Positions 16,411 through 26,600 of a stretch of 64,000 bases of DNA are shown here, piece by piece; position 1 is the stretch's first letter, and each line of letters starts with the position of its first letter. Source of the DNA: Flavobacterium sp. Root901 (GTDB lineage Bacteria > Bacteroidota > Bacteroidia > Flavobacteriales > Flavobacteriaceae); assembly GCF_001429765.1 (NCBI RefSeq), contig NZ_LMJB01000009.1, forward strand, positions 357,128-421,127, read 5' to 3'. A program made the position numbers and the translations under genes. The notes under the pieces were generated by a model. That model worked only from the letters and a program-made list of their open reading frames with translations, was not told where the DNA came from and did no database searches.

Positions 16411-16701
16411 TTAGATATTGTTGTAAAAATCAATTGTTTCTCCTTCTTGTACTTGAACAATTGCTTTTTTGATTGCATTTGTCTTTCCACTGATTAAACC
16501 ACTTTTAGTGTATTTAGTAGATCTGTCTGGTCTCACATTCATTGTGTTAACAGAAACGATAGTTACTCCATAAGCAGCCTCAACAGCTTTCTTAATTTGA
16601 ACTTTGTTTGCTTTTTTGTCAACAACGAATCCGAAGCGGTTTAGAACTTCACTTTCTTTGGTTACTTTTTCAGTTACTATAGGTCTAATTATGATACTCA
16701 T
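16411..16701 (-). CDS. rplW: 50S ribosomal protein L23
   Basis: 96 aa. L23 is the main trigger-factor and SRP docking protein at the tunnel exit. The pattern IIRPIVTEKVTKESE, the YGVTIVSVNTMNVRPDRSTK strand-loop and the position between rplD and rplB identify it. Confidence 0.97.
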   Translation of the reverse strand: MSIIIRPIVTEKVTKESEVLNRFGFVVDKKANKVQIKKAVEAAYGVTIVSVNTMNVRPDRSTKYTKSGLISGKTNAIKKAIVQVQEGETIDFYNNI

Positions 16702-16708
16702 ACTCCTA

Positions 16709-17338
16709 TTATTTACTTAAATTTTCTTCAATTAACTCTAAAGAACCTTCCAAAAGCACCAAATTATTAGTGTTTAATATTGCGTAAGTGCTTAATTCTG
16801 AGCTAGTTACGACATTAGAAGCCTTTAAATTGCGTGACGACAAATATACATTTTTATTTGACTCTCCCAACACAAATAGAGATTTTTTATTTTCTAACCC
16901 TAAAGCTTTCAAAACGTTAATGAAATTTTTAGTGTTTGGCGCATCAAAATTAAAGTCTTCAAGAACGATAATATTTGACTCTTTTGCTTTGATTGAGAAA
17001 GCTGATTTTCTAGCCAATCTTTTCAAGCCTTTATTCAATTTAAATGAATAACTTCTTGGTCTTGGTCCGAAAACTGTTCCTCCACCTTTAAACAAAGGAT
17101 TCTTAACACTTCCCGCACGAGCTGTACCCGTACCTTTTTGCTTTTTAATCTTACGCGTACTTCCAGTTACTTCAGCTCTTTCTTTAGCTTTGTGAGTTCC
17201 TTGTCTTTGGTTAGCAAGATATTGCTTAACATCAAGATATACTGCGTGATTGTTTGGTTCAATTGCGAATACTGAATCAGAAAGTTGAACTTTTCTACCA
17301 GTATCTTTTCCGTTGAAATCTAATACTTTTACTTCCAT
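16709..17338 (-). CDS. rplD: 50S ribosomal protein L4
   Basis: 209 aa from the ATG at 17338. L4 reaches the exit tunnel and in E. coli also represses its own operon. A longer frame (from 17383) adds 15 residues that lie inside rplC in another frame; the conserved start MEVKVLDFNGKDTG begins at 17338, where the ATG overlaps the rplC stop by one base, typical of coupled translation. The tunnel loop KKQKGTGTARAGSVKNPLFK is present. Confidence 0.96.
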   Translation of the reverse strand: MEVKVLDFNGKDTGRKVQLSDSVFAIEPNNHAVYLDVKQYLANQRQGTHKAKERAEVTGSTRKIKKQKGTGTARAGSVKNPLFKGGGTVFGPRPRSYSFKLNKGLKRLARKSAFSIKAKESNIIVLEDFNFDAPNTKNFINVLKALGLENKKSLFVLGESNKNVYLSSRNLKASNVVTSSELSTYAILNTNNLVLLEGSLELIEENLSK

Positions 17339-17955
17339 TACTTCTGAATGATTACGTAAGAGTTTTTGTGCCCAGGAATACATCCTTTAACAACAAGTAG
17401 ATTCTTCTCAGCAACTACTTTTAAAACTCTAAGGTTTTGAACTTTTACATTATCTCCTCCCATTCTTCCAGCCATACGCATTCCTTTGAATACTCTAGAT
17501 GGATAAGAAGAAGCTCCTACAGAACCTGGCGCTCTTAAACGGTTGTGCTGACCATGAGTAGCTTGCCCAACACCACCAAAACCGTGACGTTTAACAACCC
17601 CCTGGAAACCTTTACCTTTAGACACACCTTGTACGTCTACAAATTCTCCTTCTTCAAAAATAGAAACATCAATAAGATCTCCTAATTTTTGTTCAGTTGC
17701 AAAATCTTGGAATTCAACGACTTTTTTCTTAGCAACAGTTCCAGCTTTTTTAAAGTGACCTAAAGCCGCTTTAGTAGAATGTTTCTCGTTTTTGTCATCG
17801 AAACCAAGTTGCAACGCTTCGTACCCGTCAACACCTTTGGTTCTGACTTGGGTAACAACACACGGCCCAGCCTCGATTACTGTACAAGGAATGTTTTTCC
17901 CGTTTTCGTCGAAAATACTAGTCATGCCGATTTTTTTACCAATTAACCCAGACAT
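17338..17955 (-). CDS. rplC: 50S ribosomal protein L3
   Basis: 205 aa. L3 is one of the first 23S-binding proteins and reaches the peptidyl-transferase centre. The start MSGLIGKKIGMTSIFDENGK, GVSKGKGFQGVVKRHGFGG and RMAGRMGGDNVKVQNLRVLK are diagnostic. It is the first gene of the long operon here, since rpsJ is cut off upstream by a terminator, and a good promoter lies about 70 bases before its start. Confidence 0.98.
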   Translation of the reverse strand: MSGLIGKKIGMTSIFDENGKNIPCTVIEAGPCVVTQVRTKGVDGYEALQLGFDDKNEKHSTKAALGHFKKAGTVAKKKVVEFQDFATEQKLGDLIDVSIFEEGEFVDVQGVSKGKGFQGVVKRHGFGGVGQATHGQHNRLRAPGSVGASSYPSRVFKGMRMAGRMGGDNVKVQNLRVLKVVAEKNLLVVKGCIPGHKNSYVIIQK

Positions 17956-18024
17956 AAATATTAATTATTAATTACTAAAATTCCCTTCAATTTGAAAATA
18001 ACAGAAATTTCCAAACAGGGAGTG

Positions 18025-18056
18025 CAAAAGTAGATATTAAAATTGAATATACCAAA
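18025..18056 (-). promoter_or_regulatory. Promoter of the rplC operon
   Basis: On the minus strand TTTG (18056-18053), 20 bases, then TACTTTTG (18032-18025): a full match to TTTG-N19/20-TAnnTTTG. The predicted start near 18018 gives a leader of about 60 bases before rplC. Confidence 0.7.
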
Positions 18057-18293
18057 CAGTTATAAAAATTAAATCGCTCATTATCAAAATCCAAGCATTA
18101 AACGCATCGCAAAAGTGACCATTTTCATTCTAAAATTCAAACCTTACATTTAAATTAAATATCTTTCACACTTAACATTTAATCACATAAATAACAACAA
18201 AAAACTTCCGCACCGCGCTAAAACAAAGAGTTTTAAACATTTCAATATTTTACAATCTTTAAAATTTCAAATAAAAAACCTTCATGTATAAAC

Positions 18294-18324
18294 AAAAAAA
18301 AGCGAGACAAAAATGCCTCGCTTT
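18294..18324 (-). terminator. Intrinsic terminator after rpsJ
   Basis: An 8-bp perfect stem (AAAGCGAG at 18299-18306, CTCGCTTT at 18317-18324) is followed on the minus strand by a T run (A run at 18294-18301), 24 bases after the rpsJ stop. Confidence 0.85.
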
Positions 18325-18348
18325 TTATATATTAAAAATATAAAAAAA

Positions 18349-18654
18349 TTATACTTTTATTTCAACTTCAACTCCACTTGGCAATTCAAGTTTCATTAAA
18401 GCATCAATAGTTTTAGATGAAGATGAATAAATATCAATCAATCTCTTGTATGACATTACTTCAAATTGCTCTCTCGCTTTTTTGTTAACGTGCGGAGAAC
18501 GTAATACAGTGAAAAGTTTTTTGTGAGTTGGCAACGGAATTGGACCTGTTACAACCGCTCCAGTAGTTTTTACTGTTTTTACGATCTTTTCAGCAGATTT
18601 ATCTACCAACATGTGATCGTAAGATTTTAGTTTTATTCTGATTTTTTGACTCAT
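18349..18654 (-). CDS. rpsJ: 30S ribosomal protein S10
   Basis: 101 aa. S10 sits in the 30S head and is also NusE, part of antitermination complexes. The pattern KIRIKLKSYDHMLVDKSAEK, then GPIPLPTHKKLFTVLRSPHV is diagnostic. It ends the rpsL-rpsG-fusA-rpsJ unit, 10 bases after fusA, and is separated from rplC by a terminator. tuf is absent from the place it holds in many bacteria. Confidence 0.97.
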   Translation of the reverse strand: MSQKIRIKLKSYDHMLVDKSAEKIVKTVKTTGAVVTGPIPLPTHKKLFTVLRSPHVNKKAREQFEVMSYKRLIDIYSSSSKTIDALMKLELPSGVEVEIKV

Positions 18655-18664
18655 TTTCTTAAAA

Positions 18665-20821
18665 TTAAGCGTTACCTTTTGCTTTTTTGATTACCTCTTC
18701 TGAAACGTTAGAAGGTGTTTCTGCATAGTGAGAAAACTCCATTGTTGAAGTAGCTCTACCAGAAGATAATGTTCTTAACGTTGTTACGTATCCAAACATT
18801 TCTGACAAAGGCACATCAGCTTTAATAGTTTTAGCACCATTTCTATCACCCATATCATTAACCTGACCTCTACGACGGTTCAAGTCACCAACGATATCAC
18901 CCATGTTTTCTTCAGGAGTAATAACTTCGATTTTCATGATTGGTTCTAAGATAACAGCTCCTGCAGCTTTACCAGATTCTTTATAACCCATTCTTGCAGC
19001 TAATTCAAAAGAAAGAGCATCAGAATCCACAGGGTGGAAAGATCCATCTGTCAAAGTCACTTTTAAACTATCTACAGCATATCCTGCTAATGGACCAGTT
19101 TTCATAGCTTCTCTAAATCCTTTTTCAACAGCCGGGATATATTCTTTAGGAACGTTACCACCTTTTACAGCATTGATAAACTGTAATCCAACTGGAACTT
19201 TACCATCAACTTCATCAGCAGGTTCGATTGTAAATACGATATCACCGAATTTACCACGACCCCCAGATTGTTTTTTGTAAGTTTCTCTGTGTGTTGCAGA
19301 TCTTGTAAATGCTTCTTTGTACTCAACTTGAGGCTCACCTTGGTTTACTTCAACTTTGAATTCACGTTTCATTCTATCAACCAAGATATCTAAGTGAAGC
19401 TCACCCATACCAGAGATAATAGTTTGACCTGAAGCTTCGTCTGTTCTAACAGTAAAAGTCGGATCTTCTTCAGCTAATTTTGCCAAAGCCATACCCATTT
19501 TATCAACGTCAGCTTTAGTTTTCGGCTCAATTGCAATACCAATTACAGGATCAGGGAATTTCATAGACTCCAAAATAATTGGATTCTTTTCATCACATAA
19601 TGTATCTCCAGTTTTGATATCTTTAAACCCTACAGCAGCTCCAATATCTCCAGCCTCAATAAAGTCGATTGGATTTTGTTTGTTAGCGTGCATTTGGTAA
19701 ATACGAGAAATTCTCTCTTTGTTACCAGAACGAGTATTTAAAACATAAGAACCAGCATCTAAACGTCCAGAATAAGCACGGAAGAAAGCTAAACGACCTA
19801 CGAATGGGTCAGTAGCAATTTTAAATGCCAAAGCAGCAAACGGCTCTTTTACATCTGGCTTACGTAAAATTTTAGTTTGATCTTCTTCTAATAAATCAGC
19901 ATCATCAGGATGAATACCTTCGATACCTTCTTTATCTAAAGGAGATGGCAAATATTTACAAACTGCATCTAACATAAACTGAACTCCTTTATTTTTGAAA
20001 GAAGAACCAGCAAGCATAGGAATGATTGCCATGTCGATTGTAGCAGCTCTTAAAGCATTATTAATCTCTTCTTCAGTAATAGAGTTCTCATCCTCCATAT
20101 ACTTATCTAAAAGATTTTCGTCGTAAGTAGCAATTTCTTCGATAAGGATAGAACGGTATTGTCTAACCTCGTCAACCATGTCAGCAGGAATATCAACGAT
20201 ATCAAAAGTAGCTCCTTGAGTTTCATCATGCCATACGATAGCCTGATTTTTAACTAAGTCAACAATACCTTTAAAATCAGCCTCATCACCAATAGGTAAA
20301 GTAATTGCAACCGCATTCGATTTCAACATATCTTTAACCTGTCCGCATACTGCTAAGAAGTTTGCACCTTGACGGTCCATTTTATTTACGAATCCCATAC
20401 GTGGAACTCTATATTGATCCGCAAGTCTCCAGTTAGTTTCTGATTGCGGCTCAACACCATCAACAGCACTAAACAAGAAAACTAAACCATCAAGTACACG
20501 TAAAGAACGGTTTACCTCTACAGTAAAGTCAACGTGTCCAGGAGTATCAATAATATTAAAGTGATAAGGTAATGATTCCGGAAGAACTTTACCTTGCTCA
20601 GTTGGAAAATTCCAAGTACAAGTTGTAGCTGCAGAAGTAATTGTAATACCTCTTTCCTGCTCTTGTGCCATCCAGTCCATTGTTGCAGCACCATCGTGCA
20701 CCTCACCAATTTTGTGTGATTTTCCAGTATAAAAAAGAATACGCTCAGTAGTTGTTGTTTTACCAGCATCAATGTGAGCAGCGATTCCGATATTTCTTGT
20801 ATATTTTAAATCTCTAGCCAT
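18665..20821 (-). CDS. fusA: Elongation factor G
   Basis: 718 aa. The GTPase drives translocation and, with RRF, ribosome recycling. GTP-binding motifs are visible in order: AHIDAGKTTTTERILFYTG (G1, about 15-33), RGITITSAAT (switch 1), DTPGHVDFT (G3, about 93-101) and NKMDRQGA (G4). Domains II-V follow with the GRGKFGDIVF region in domain IV. It lies between rpsG and rpsJ at spacings of 10 bases. Confidence 0.98.
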   Translation of the reverse strand: MARDLKYTRNIGIAAHIDAGKTTTTERILFYTGKSHKIGEVHDGAATMDWMAQEQERGITITSAATTCTWNFPTEQGKVLPESLPYHFNIIDTPGHVDFTVEVNRSLRVLDGLVFLFSAVDGVEPQSETNWRLADQYRVPRMGFVNKMDRQGANFLAVCGQVKDMLKSNAVAITLPIGDEADFKGIVDLVKNQAIVWHDETQGATFDIVDIPADMVDEVRQYRSILIEEIATYDENLLDKYMEDENSITEEEINNALRAATIDMAIIPMLAGSSFKNKGVQFMLDAVCKYLPSPLDKEGIEGIHPDDADLLEEDQTKILRKPDVKEPFAALAFKIATDPFVGRLAFFRAYSGRLDAGSYVLNTRSGNKERISRIYQMHANKQNPIDFIEAGDIGAAVGFKDIKTGDTLCDEKNPIILESMKFPDPVIGIAIEPKTKADVDKMGMALAKLAEEDPTFTVRTDEASGQTIISGMGELHLDILVDRMKREFKVEVNQGEPQVEYKEAFTRSATHRETYKKQSGGRGKFGDIVFTIEPADEVDGKVPVGLQFINAVKGGNVPKEYIPAVEKGFREAMKTGPLAGYAVDSLKVTLTDGSFHPVDSDALSFELAARMGYKESGKAAGAVILEPIMKIEVITPEENMGDIVGDLNRRRGQVNDMGDRNGAKTIKADVPLSEMFGYVTTLRTLSSGRATSTMEFSHYAETPSNVSEEVIKKAKGNA

Positions 20822-20831
20822 TTCTTACGAA

Positions 20832-21308
20832 TTAAAATCTAAAGTGAGAGAATGCTTTGTTAGCTTCTGCCATTTTGTGAGTATCCATTCTTTTCTTAAC
20901 TGCAGCACCTTCTTCTTTAGCAGCAGCTAAACACTCTGATGCTAAACGTTGTGCCATAGATTTTTCGTTTCTTCTTCTAGAATAAAGTATTAACCACTTC
21001 ATTGCCATAGAGATCTTTCTGTCTGGACGAATTTGCATTGGAATTTGAAATGTAGCTCCACCAACTCTACGGCTACGTACTTCTACGTGAGGCATAACGT
21101 TTGTTAAAGCATCTTTCCAAATTTCTAATGAAGTTTTTTCATCATTTTGCTTCTTAGTTTCGATGATATCAATAGCATCATAAAAAACTTTAAAAGCTGT
21201 AGACTTCTTACCGTCCCACATTAAGTTGTTTACAAAACGTGTTACCAATTGATCATTAAATCTTGGATCTGGTAAAAGTGGTCTTTTCTTTGCCGCTCTT
21301 TTTCTCAT
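20832..21308 (-). CDS. rpsG: 30S ribosomal protein S7
   Basis: 158 aa. S7 nucleates assembly of the 16S 3' domain and touches the E-site tRNA. The start MRKRAAKKRPLLPDPRFNDQ, VNNLMWDGKKSTAFKVFYDA and VEVRSRRVGGATFQIPMQIR are typical. It follows rpsL by 24 bases. Confidence 0.98.
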   Translation of the reverse strand: MRKRAAKKRPLLPDPRFNDQLVTRFVNNLMWDGKKSTAFKVFYDAIDIIETKKQNDEKTSLEIWKDALTNVMPHVEVRSRRVGGATFQIPMQIRPDRKISMAMKWLILYSRRRNEKSMAQRLASECLAAAKEEGAAVKKRMDTHKMAEANKAFSHFRF

Positions 21309-21332
21309 GTCTTTTTCTTAAAAGTTTTTAAA

Positions 21333-21716
21333 TTACTTTTTTGCTTCTTTTGGGCGTTTAGCACCGTACTTAGATCTTCTTTGCGTTCTTCCTGCAACAC
21401 CTGACGTGTCAAGCGCTCCACGAACGATATGATATCTAACACCTGGTAAATCTTTTACCCTTCCGCCTCTAACTAATACTATCGAGTGCTCTTGTAAATT
21501 GTGTCCTTCTCCAGGGATGTAAGCATTCACCTCATTACCATTTGTCAAACGTACACGCGCAACTTTACGCATTGCAGAGTTTGGTTTTTTTGGTGTAGTA
21601 GTGTAAACACGCGTACAAACCCCTCTTCTTTGAGGACAAGAATCTAAAGCAACCGATTTACTCTTCTTAGTTATCTGAGTTCTTCCTGTTCTTACTAATT
21701 GTTGAATTGTTGGCAT
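21333..21716 (-). CDS. rpsL: 30S ribosomal protein S12
   Basis: 127 aa. S12 monitors decoding at the A site. Lys43 and Lys88, the positions changed in streptomycin-resistant mutants of other bacteria, are both lysine, as in sensitive strains; Asp89 (VKDLPG), methylthiolated in some species, is present. It is the first gene of the str unit and has a strong promoter-like sequence 53 bases upstream. Confidence 0.98.
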   Translation of the reverse strand: MPTIQQLVRTGRTQITKKSKSVALDSCPQRRGVCTRVYTTTPKKPNSAMRKVARVRLTNGNEVNAYIPGEGHNLQEHSIVLVRGGRVKDLPGVRYHIVRGALDTSGVAGRTQRRSKYGAKRPKEAKK

Positions 21717-21749
21717 AATTAATACTAAAAATTAATATGATATTAAATT

Positions 21750-21799
21750 CCCGCTTTTTACGGGGTTGCAAATGTATAAAATAAATTTCAGTATACAAA
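21750..21799 (-). promoter_or_regulatory. Promoter of the rpsL-rpsG-fusA-rpsJ unit with a hairpin at the transcript 5' end
   Basis: On the minus strand TTTG (21799-21796), 19 bases, then TACATTTG (21776-21769) is a full match to the Bacteroidota consensus. The predicted start is near 21762, where a CCCG/CGGG hairpin (21764-21750) begins, so the mRNA may carry a short 5' stem. Confidence 0.7.
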
Positions 21800-21899
21800 C
21801 GTTAATCTATTAATTTTCAACAAGATTATTTAATAGTATGTTTTTTCAAACAAACAATAGATATTTGCACTTCGTTTAATTAAACAAAAATTATACAAA

Positions 21900-23603
21900 T
21901 TGAAAAAGTTTTTTCAGACATTGTTTTTTCTTTTGATAAGCATCTCCGCTTACACTCAAAATTTTTATTTAAAAATAAACGGATCAAACAGTATTGAAAA
22001 CAAAACTATTGACTCACTAAATTACAAGACTGCTCACACAAATATAAAATCTCTTTTTAATGAGATCAAACTCACTTCAAACAGACTTTCCAAAGAAGGC
22101 TATTTGGATGTCAAAACAGTAGAAACCAAACAAATAAATGACAGCACTTATATATCATTTTTAGACTTAAAAAAAAGAGTAAAATATGTGCATATATATA
22201 TAGGTATAAATTATCCATTTTTAAATTTCGAAGAAACACTAAACGACACCGTAATTATTCCTTATCCTGAAATTGAAAACTACTTAAATCAAAAAACAAT
22301 TAGTGCCGAAAAAGCAGGTTTTGCACTCAATAAAATAAAACTCAAAAATATCCGGAGAAAGAATTTAATAATTTATGCCGACTTAAATTTTGAATCTGAG
22401 AAAAAAAGAACTTTAAATTCTATTATCCTAAATTATGCAAATAACAATTCTGCTAATTTTTTTCCGAAAGGACATCTAAAACAACTTAATAAAAAATATC
22501 TAAACAAAATATTTAATCGAGAAATTACAAAACAGCTTTACGAAGACATAAACAATTTTGAGTATGTTTCTCAAACAAAATATCCTGAAATACTTTTCAC
22601 AAAGGACTCAACTAAAATTTATGCATATGTAGAAAAAAGAAAAGCAAATACATTTGATGGATTTATTGGTTTTTCAAATGATGAAAATAAAAAAGTAACA
22701 CTCAACGGTTATCTTGACGTTTTACTAATCAACACACTTCATGCGGGAGAACAATTTTCTTTGTACTGGAAAAGTGACGGAAATCAACAAAAAACTTTTA
22801 ACACAAGACTTGAAATTCCATATATTTTTAAATCTTCACTTGGAATCAAAGCCCAATTAAACATCTTTAAGCAGGACAGTACTTTTCAAAACACAAAAAC
22901 TGCTATTGACCTTGGATATTACATCAATTATAATTCAAAAATATATCTGGGATACCAATCCACAGAATCAAGCGATATTCAAAACACAAACAATGCAATT
23001 ATAAGTGACTTCAATAATTCATATTTTACATCAACATACGAGTATAAAAAAACAGACTACGGCAATAACTTAATGCAGAAAAAAGCTTTTTTAAATTCAT
23101 TAATCGGGCTCGGAAAAAGAGACACAAATAGTGACTTAGAAACAGCGGGGCCAAGCAGCCAATTTTTTGTAAATCTAAATGCCGGCTATAATTTTGAACT
23201 CAACAGTAAAAATTATATTAACATAAATTCACAAAATTTTTATTTGCAAAGCAAAAATTACATTTCTAATGAATTATTTCGTTTCGGCGGAAATAAGTCA
23301 ATCAGAGGTTTTTTGGAAAACAGTCTTCAGGCAAACTTTGCAAGCAGCATTCTTACAGAGTACAGATATATCGTTTCTTCCAATCTTTATATTAACTCCA
23401 TTCTCGATTACGGAATATATCAAGACTTAACAAGCCTTTCGGACCCAAAAAAAATAAAAAAATTAATAGGAATTGGAATTGGAACATCAATACAAACTCC
23501 TAACGGATTAATAAATATTAACCTTACAAATGGCGGAGAGAAAATTCAGGAGTTACAATTATATAACACTATCATAAACATATGTTATAATGTTAAATTT
23601 TGA
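21900..23603 (+). CDS. Outer-membrane beta-barrel protein, Omp85/BamA-like
   Basis: 567 aa from a TTG start at 21900, chosen because it begins a clear signal peptide (MKKFFQTLFFLLISISAYTQ). The first roughly 220 residues are alpha/beta and could be POTRA-like; the rest is rich in alternating strands and ends in VKF, as barrel proteins do. The segment RFGGNKSIRGF (about residues 460-470) resembles the conserved Omp85-superfamily motif. It is divergent from rpsL. Codons are AT-rich (AAT, TTT, ATA) unlike the adjacent ribosomal and SusC genes, suggesting low expression. Its substrate is unknown; a TamA- or two-partner-secretion-like transporter are alternatives. Confidence 0.55.
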   Translation: MKKFFQTLFFLLISISAYTQNFYLKINGSNSIENKTIDSLNYKTAHTNIKSLFNEIKLTSNRLSKEGYLDVKTVETKQINDSTYISFLDLKKRVKYVHIYIGINYPFLNFEETLNDTVIIPYPEIENYLNQKTISAEKAGFALNKIKLKNIRRKNLIIYADLNFESEKKRTLNSIILNYANNNSANFFPKGHLKQLNKKYLNKIFNREITKQLYEDINNFEYVSQTKYPEILFTKDSTKIYAYVEKRKANTFDGFIGFSNDENKKVTLNGYLDVLLINTLHAGEQFSLYWKSDGNQQKTFNTRLEIPYIFKSSLGIKAQLNIFKQDSTFQNTKTAIDLGYYINYNSKIYLGYQSTESSDIQNTNNAIISDFNNSYFTSTYEYKKTDYGNNLMQKKAFLNSLIGLGKRDTNSDLETAGPSSQFFVNLNAGYNFELNSKNYININSQNFYLQSKNYISNELFRFGGNKSIRGFLENSLQANFASSILTEYRYIVSSNLYINSILDYGIYQDLTSLSDPKKIKKLIGIGIGTSIQTPNGLININLTNGGEKIQELQLYNTIINICYNVKF

Positions 23604-23687
23604 CCTTTAACGAAAAAAAAAAATATTTTACTAGGAAAGTTAACAAATTATTAAGAGTTTTGCGATACTAATTCAAAATATTTAAAA

Positions 23688-26600
23688 ATGAAACTAAAGT
23701 TCAATGGATTCTTAGTGCTTTTATTAGTACTAGTTGCGCAACTTTCTTTTGCGCAAGAAAGAGCTGTTTCGGGAACAGTTTCTGACAATGCAGGAATGCC
23801 TTTACCAGGTGTTAGTGTAATAGTCAAAGGAACAAAATCTGGAACGCAAACCGATTTTGATGGTAAATACTCTATCAAAGCTTCATCAAGCCAAATTTTG
23901 GTATTTAGCTACATTGGGATGAAAACCCAGGAAATAGCTGCAACTTCATCAACAGTTAACGTAAAATTAGCTGGTGATGCACAAGAACTTGAAAGTGTTG
24001 TTGTAACAACAGCTTTAGGTGTTAAAAGAGAGAAAAAATCTCTTGGTTATGCAACACAAGAGGTAAAAGGAGGAGATTTAAGAAATGGTACTTCAAGTGG
24101 TAACTTCTTAAATGAACTTTCTGGAAAAGTTGCAGGGGTTAACGTTAGAAGAAACACTAACTTTGGTGGTTCTACAAGTGCAATTTCTCGTGGGGTTAAA
24201 GCTATCAATCAAAGTAATGAGATGCTTATTGTAATTGACGGTATGCCAATTAACAATGGAAACAATACTAATGATGGTACAGTAGCTCAATCAAGAGGTG
24301 CTCAAGGTTATGACTACGGAAATAACGGTATGGATATCAACCCAGAAGACATCGAAAGTGTTAACGTATTAAAAGGTGCTGCTGCATCTGCATTATACGG
24401 ATACTTAGCTGGTAACGGGGTTTTAATGATTACAACTAAAAAAGGTAAAGCAAAAAGAGGTTTAGGTATTACTGTTTCTTCTGAAGTAGTTACTGGAGTA
24501 ATCGATAAAAGCACTTTTACTAAATACCAAAAATCATACGGAGCTGGATACGGTGCTTCTTTTGATACTACACAAGATATCAATGGAGATGGTGTAAATG
24601 ACAGAGTTGTATATATGGGAGATGACGCTTCTGTTGGAGCAGCTTTCGATCCATCGTTAAATGTTTACCAATGGGATGCTTTTTCTGCATATCCAGGAAA
24701 CAACAATTATGGAAAAACTACTCCTTGGACAGCGGCTAAAAATGATCCAACGTCATTCTTCAAAAATTCTTTATCATTAGTAAATACTATCTCATTTGAA
24801 GATGGTAACGATAAAACAAACGTTGTATTTAATTATACAAACAGCAAACAAACAGGTGTAATGCCTAATAGCGAAATAAACAAAAATAACTTCAGTTTAA
24901 AATTAAATCACCAATTTACTGACAAGTTATCTTTGAGTACTTTTGCTAACTTTTCAAATCAAGCAACAGTTGGTAGAAACATGACTGGATACAGTGACAA
25001 CTTAGTTTCTGGTTTCCGTCAATGGTGGCAGACAAACGTAGATTTGAAACAATTAGAGCAAGCATACAACGCTTCAGGCGGACAAAACGTAACTTGGAAC
25101 AGAACATCTGTAAGTAATGGATTCCCAGCTTACTGGAATAACCCATACTTTGATCGTTACAAAAACTACCAAAATGATAGTAGAAATCGTTTTGTTGGAT
25201 ATGCTAACTTAACTTACAAAATTGCTGACTGGTTATCTGCTACAGCAAAAATATCTACAGATACTTACGCTGAGCTTCGTGAAGAAAGATTAGCAGTAGG
25301 TTCAGTTGGAAAAACTTTCGGTATCAATGCTTTCACAGAAACTTCAGGATACCAAAGATATAATGGTAACTTCTCTGAACAGAACTACGATTTATTACTT
25401 AACTTCAAACATAACTTTGGTGAAAACTTTAGTTTAACTGGAGTATTAGGTGGAACTGTAAGAAGAAACTATTTCAATCAAATTACTGCTTCTACAGAAG
25501 GAGGACTTATTGTTCCTGGTCTTTATAGCTTAGACAACTCTGTTTCTGGAAGTCCATTCCCTTACGAAAGAGAAACTAAAACTGGAGTAAACAGTTATTT
25601 TGCTTCTGTTTCATTAGGTTACTTAGATCAATTCTTTATTGATGCAACATCAAGAAGAGATGCATTCTCTCAATTACCAGAAGGTGACAACTCATTATTC
25701 AGTAACTCTATTTCTGGAAGCTGGGTTTTCACAAAAGCTATTGATGCAAGCTGGTTAACATTTGGTAAATTAAGAGGTGGTTACTCTGAGAGCCCACTTG
25801 GAACTCCAACATTGGCATTAGTTGATACTTACACAAAAATCAACTCATTCAATGGACAACAACAATATTCAGTAAACTCTACAAAAAACAATCCTAACTT
25901 AAAACCTATCAAAACTGAAACAGAAGAGATTGGTCTTGAGATGCAATTCTTAAACAGAAGAGTTGGATTTGACGTGAGTTTATACAAAAATACAAACGAC
26001 GGCGAAGCTATTCCAGTTCCTTACTCAACTGCAACAGGTTACTCAACTCGTTATGTAAACGCTGCAACTATTCAAAACAAAGGTATTGAGGTTCAATTTA
26101 ACGCAACTCCAATTAAAACAAATGATTTTGCATGGGATATTACAGTTAACTGGTCTAAAAACGACAATAAAGTAATCGCATTAGCTGATGGTGTAGAAAA
26201 CTTATTAATTGGTGGTTCTTACCCAGGTGGTGTTACTTTAAACGCTGTTGTTGGAAAACCTTTCGGAGTTCTTAAAGGAACAGATTATACTTATACTGCT
26301 GATGGTCAAAAAATTGTTAACCCAACAACAGGAAGATACGTAATCAATACTTCTACAAATAACATTATTGGTGATATTAACCCTGATTGGATTGGTGGTA
26401 TCCGTAACAAATTTTCATACAAAAGTCTTTCTTTCAGTTTCTTAATTGACATGAAAAAAGGTGGAGATATCTTTTCTACTGACCAATGGTATGGTGTTGG
26501 TACTGGTTTAACTGATGAAACTGCTGGATTAAATGATCTTGGAAACCCAAAAAGAAATTCAGTTGCTACTGGCGGAGGTATAATCAACCCAGGAGTTTAT

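Larger units (their letters stand above)
17956..18348 (-). other. Gap between rpsJ and rplC: promoter, spacer and terminator
   Basis: This 393-base AT-rich gap holds the rplC promoter (18025-18056) and the rpsJ terminator (18294-18324). Between them I see no credible reading frame on either strand and no clear structure beyond a 5-bp AAAAC/GTTTT hairpin near 18221-18235. In most bacteria rpsJ and rplC are adjacent, so the gap itself is notable. Confidence 0.7.

Noticed and set aside
17339..17383. Longer start for rplD
   Set aside because: The added residues come from the rplC reading frame region, and the conserved L4 start is at 17338.
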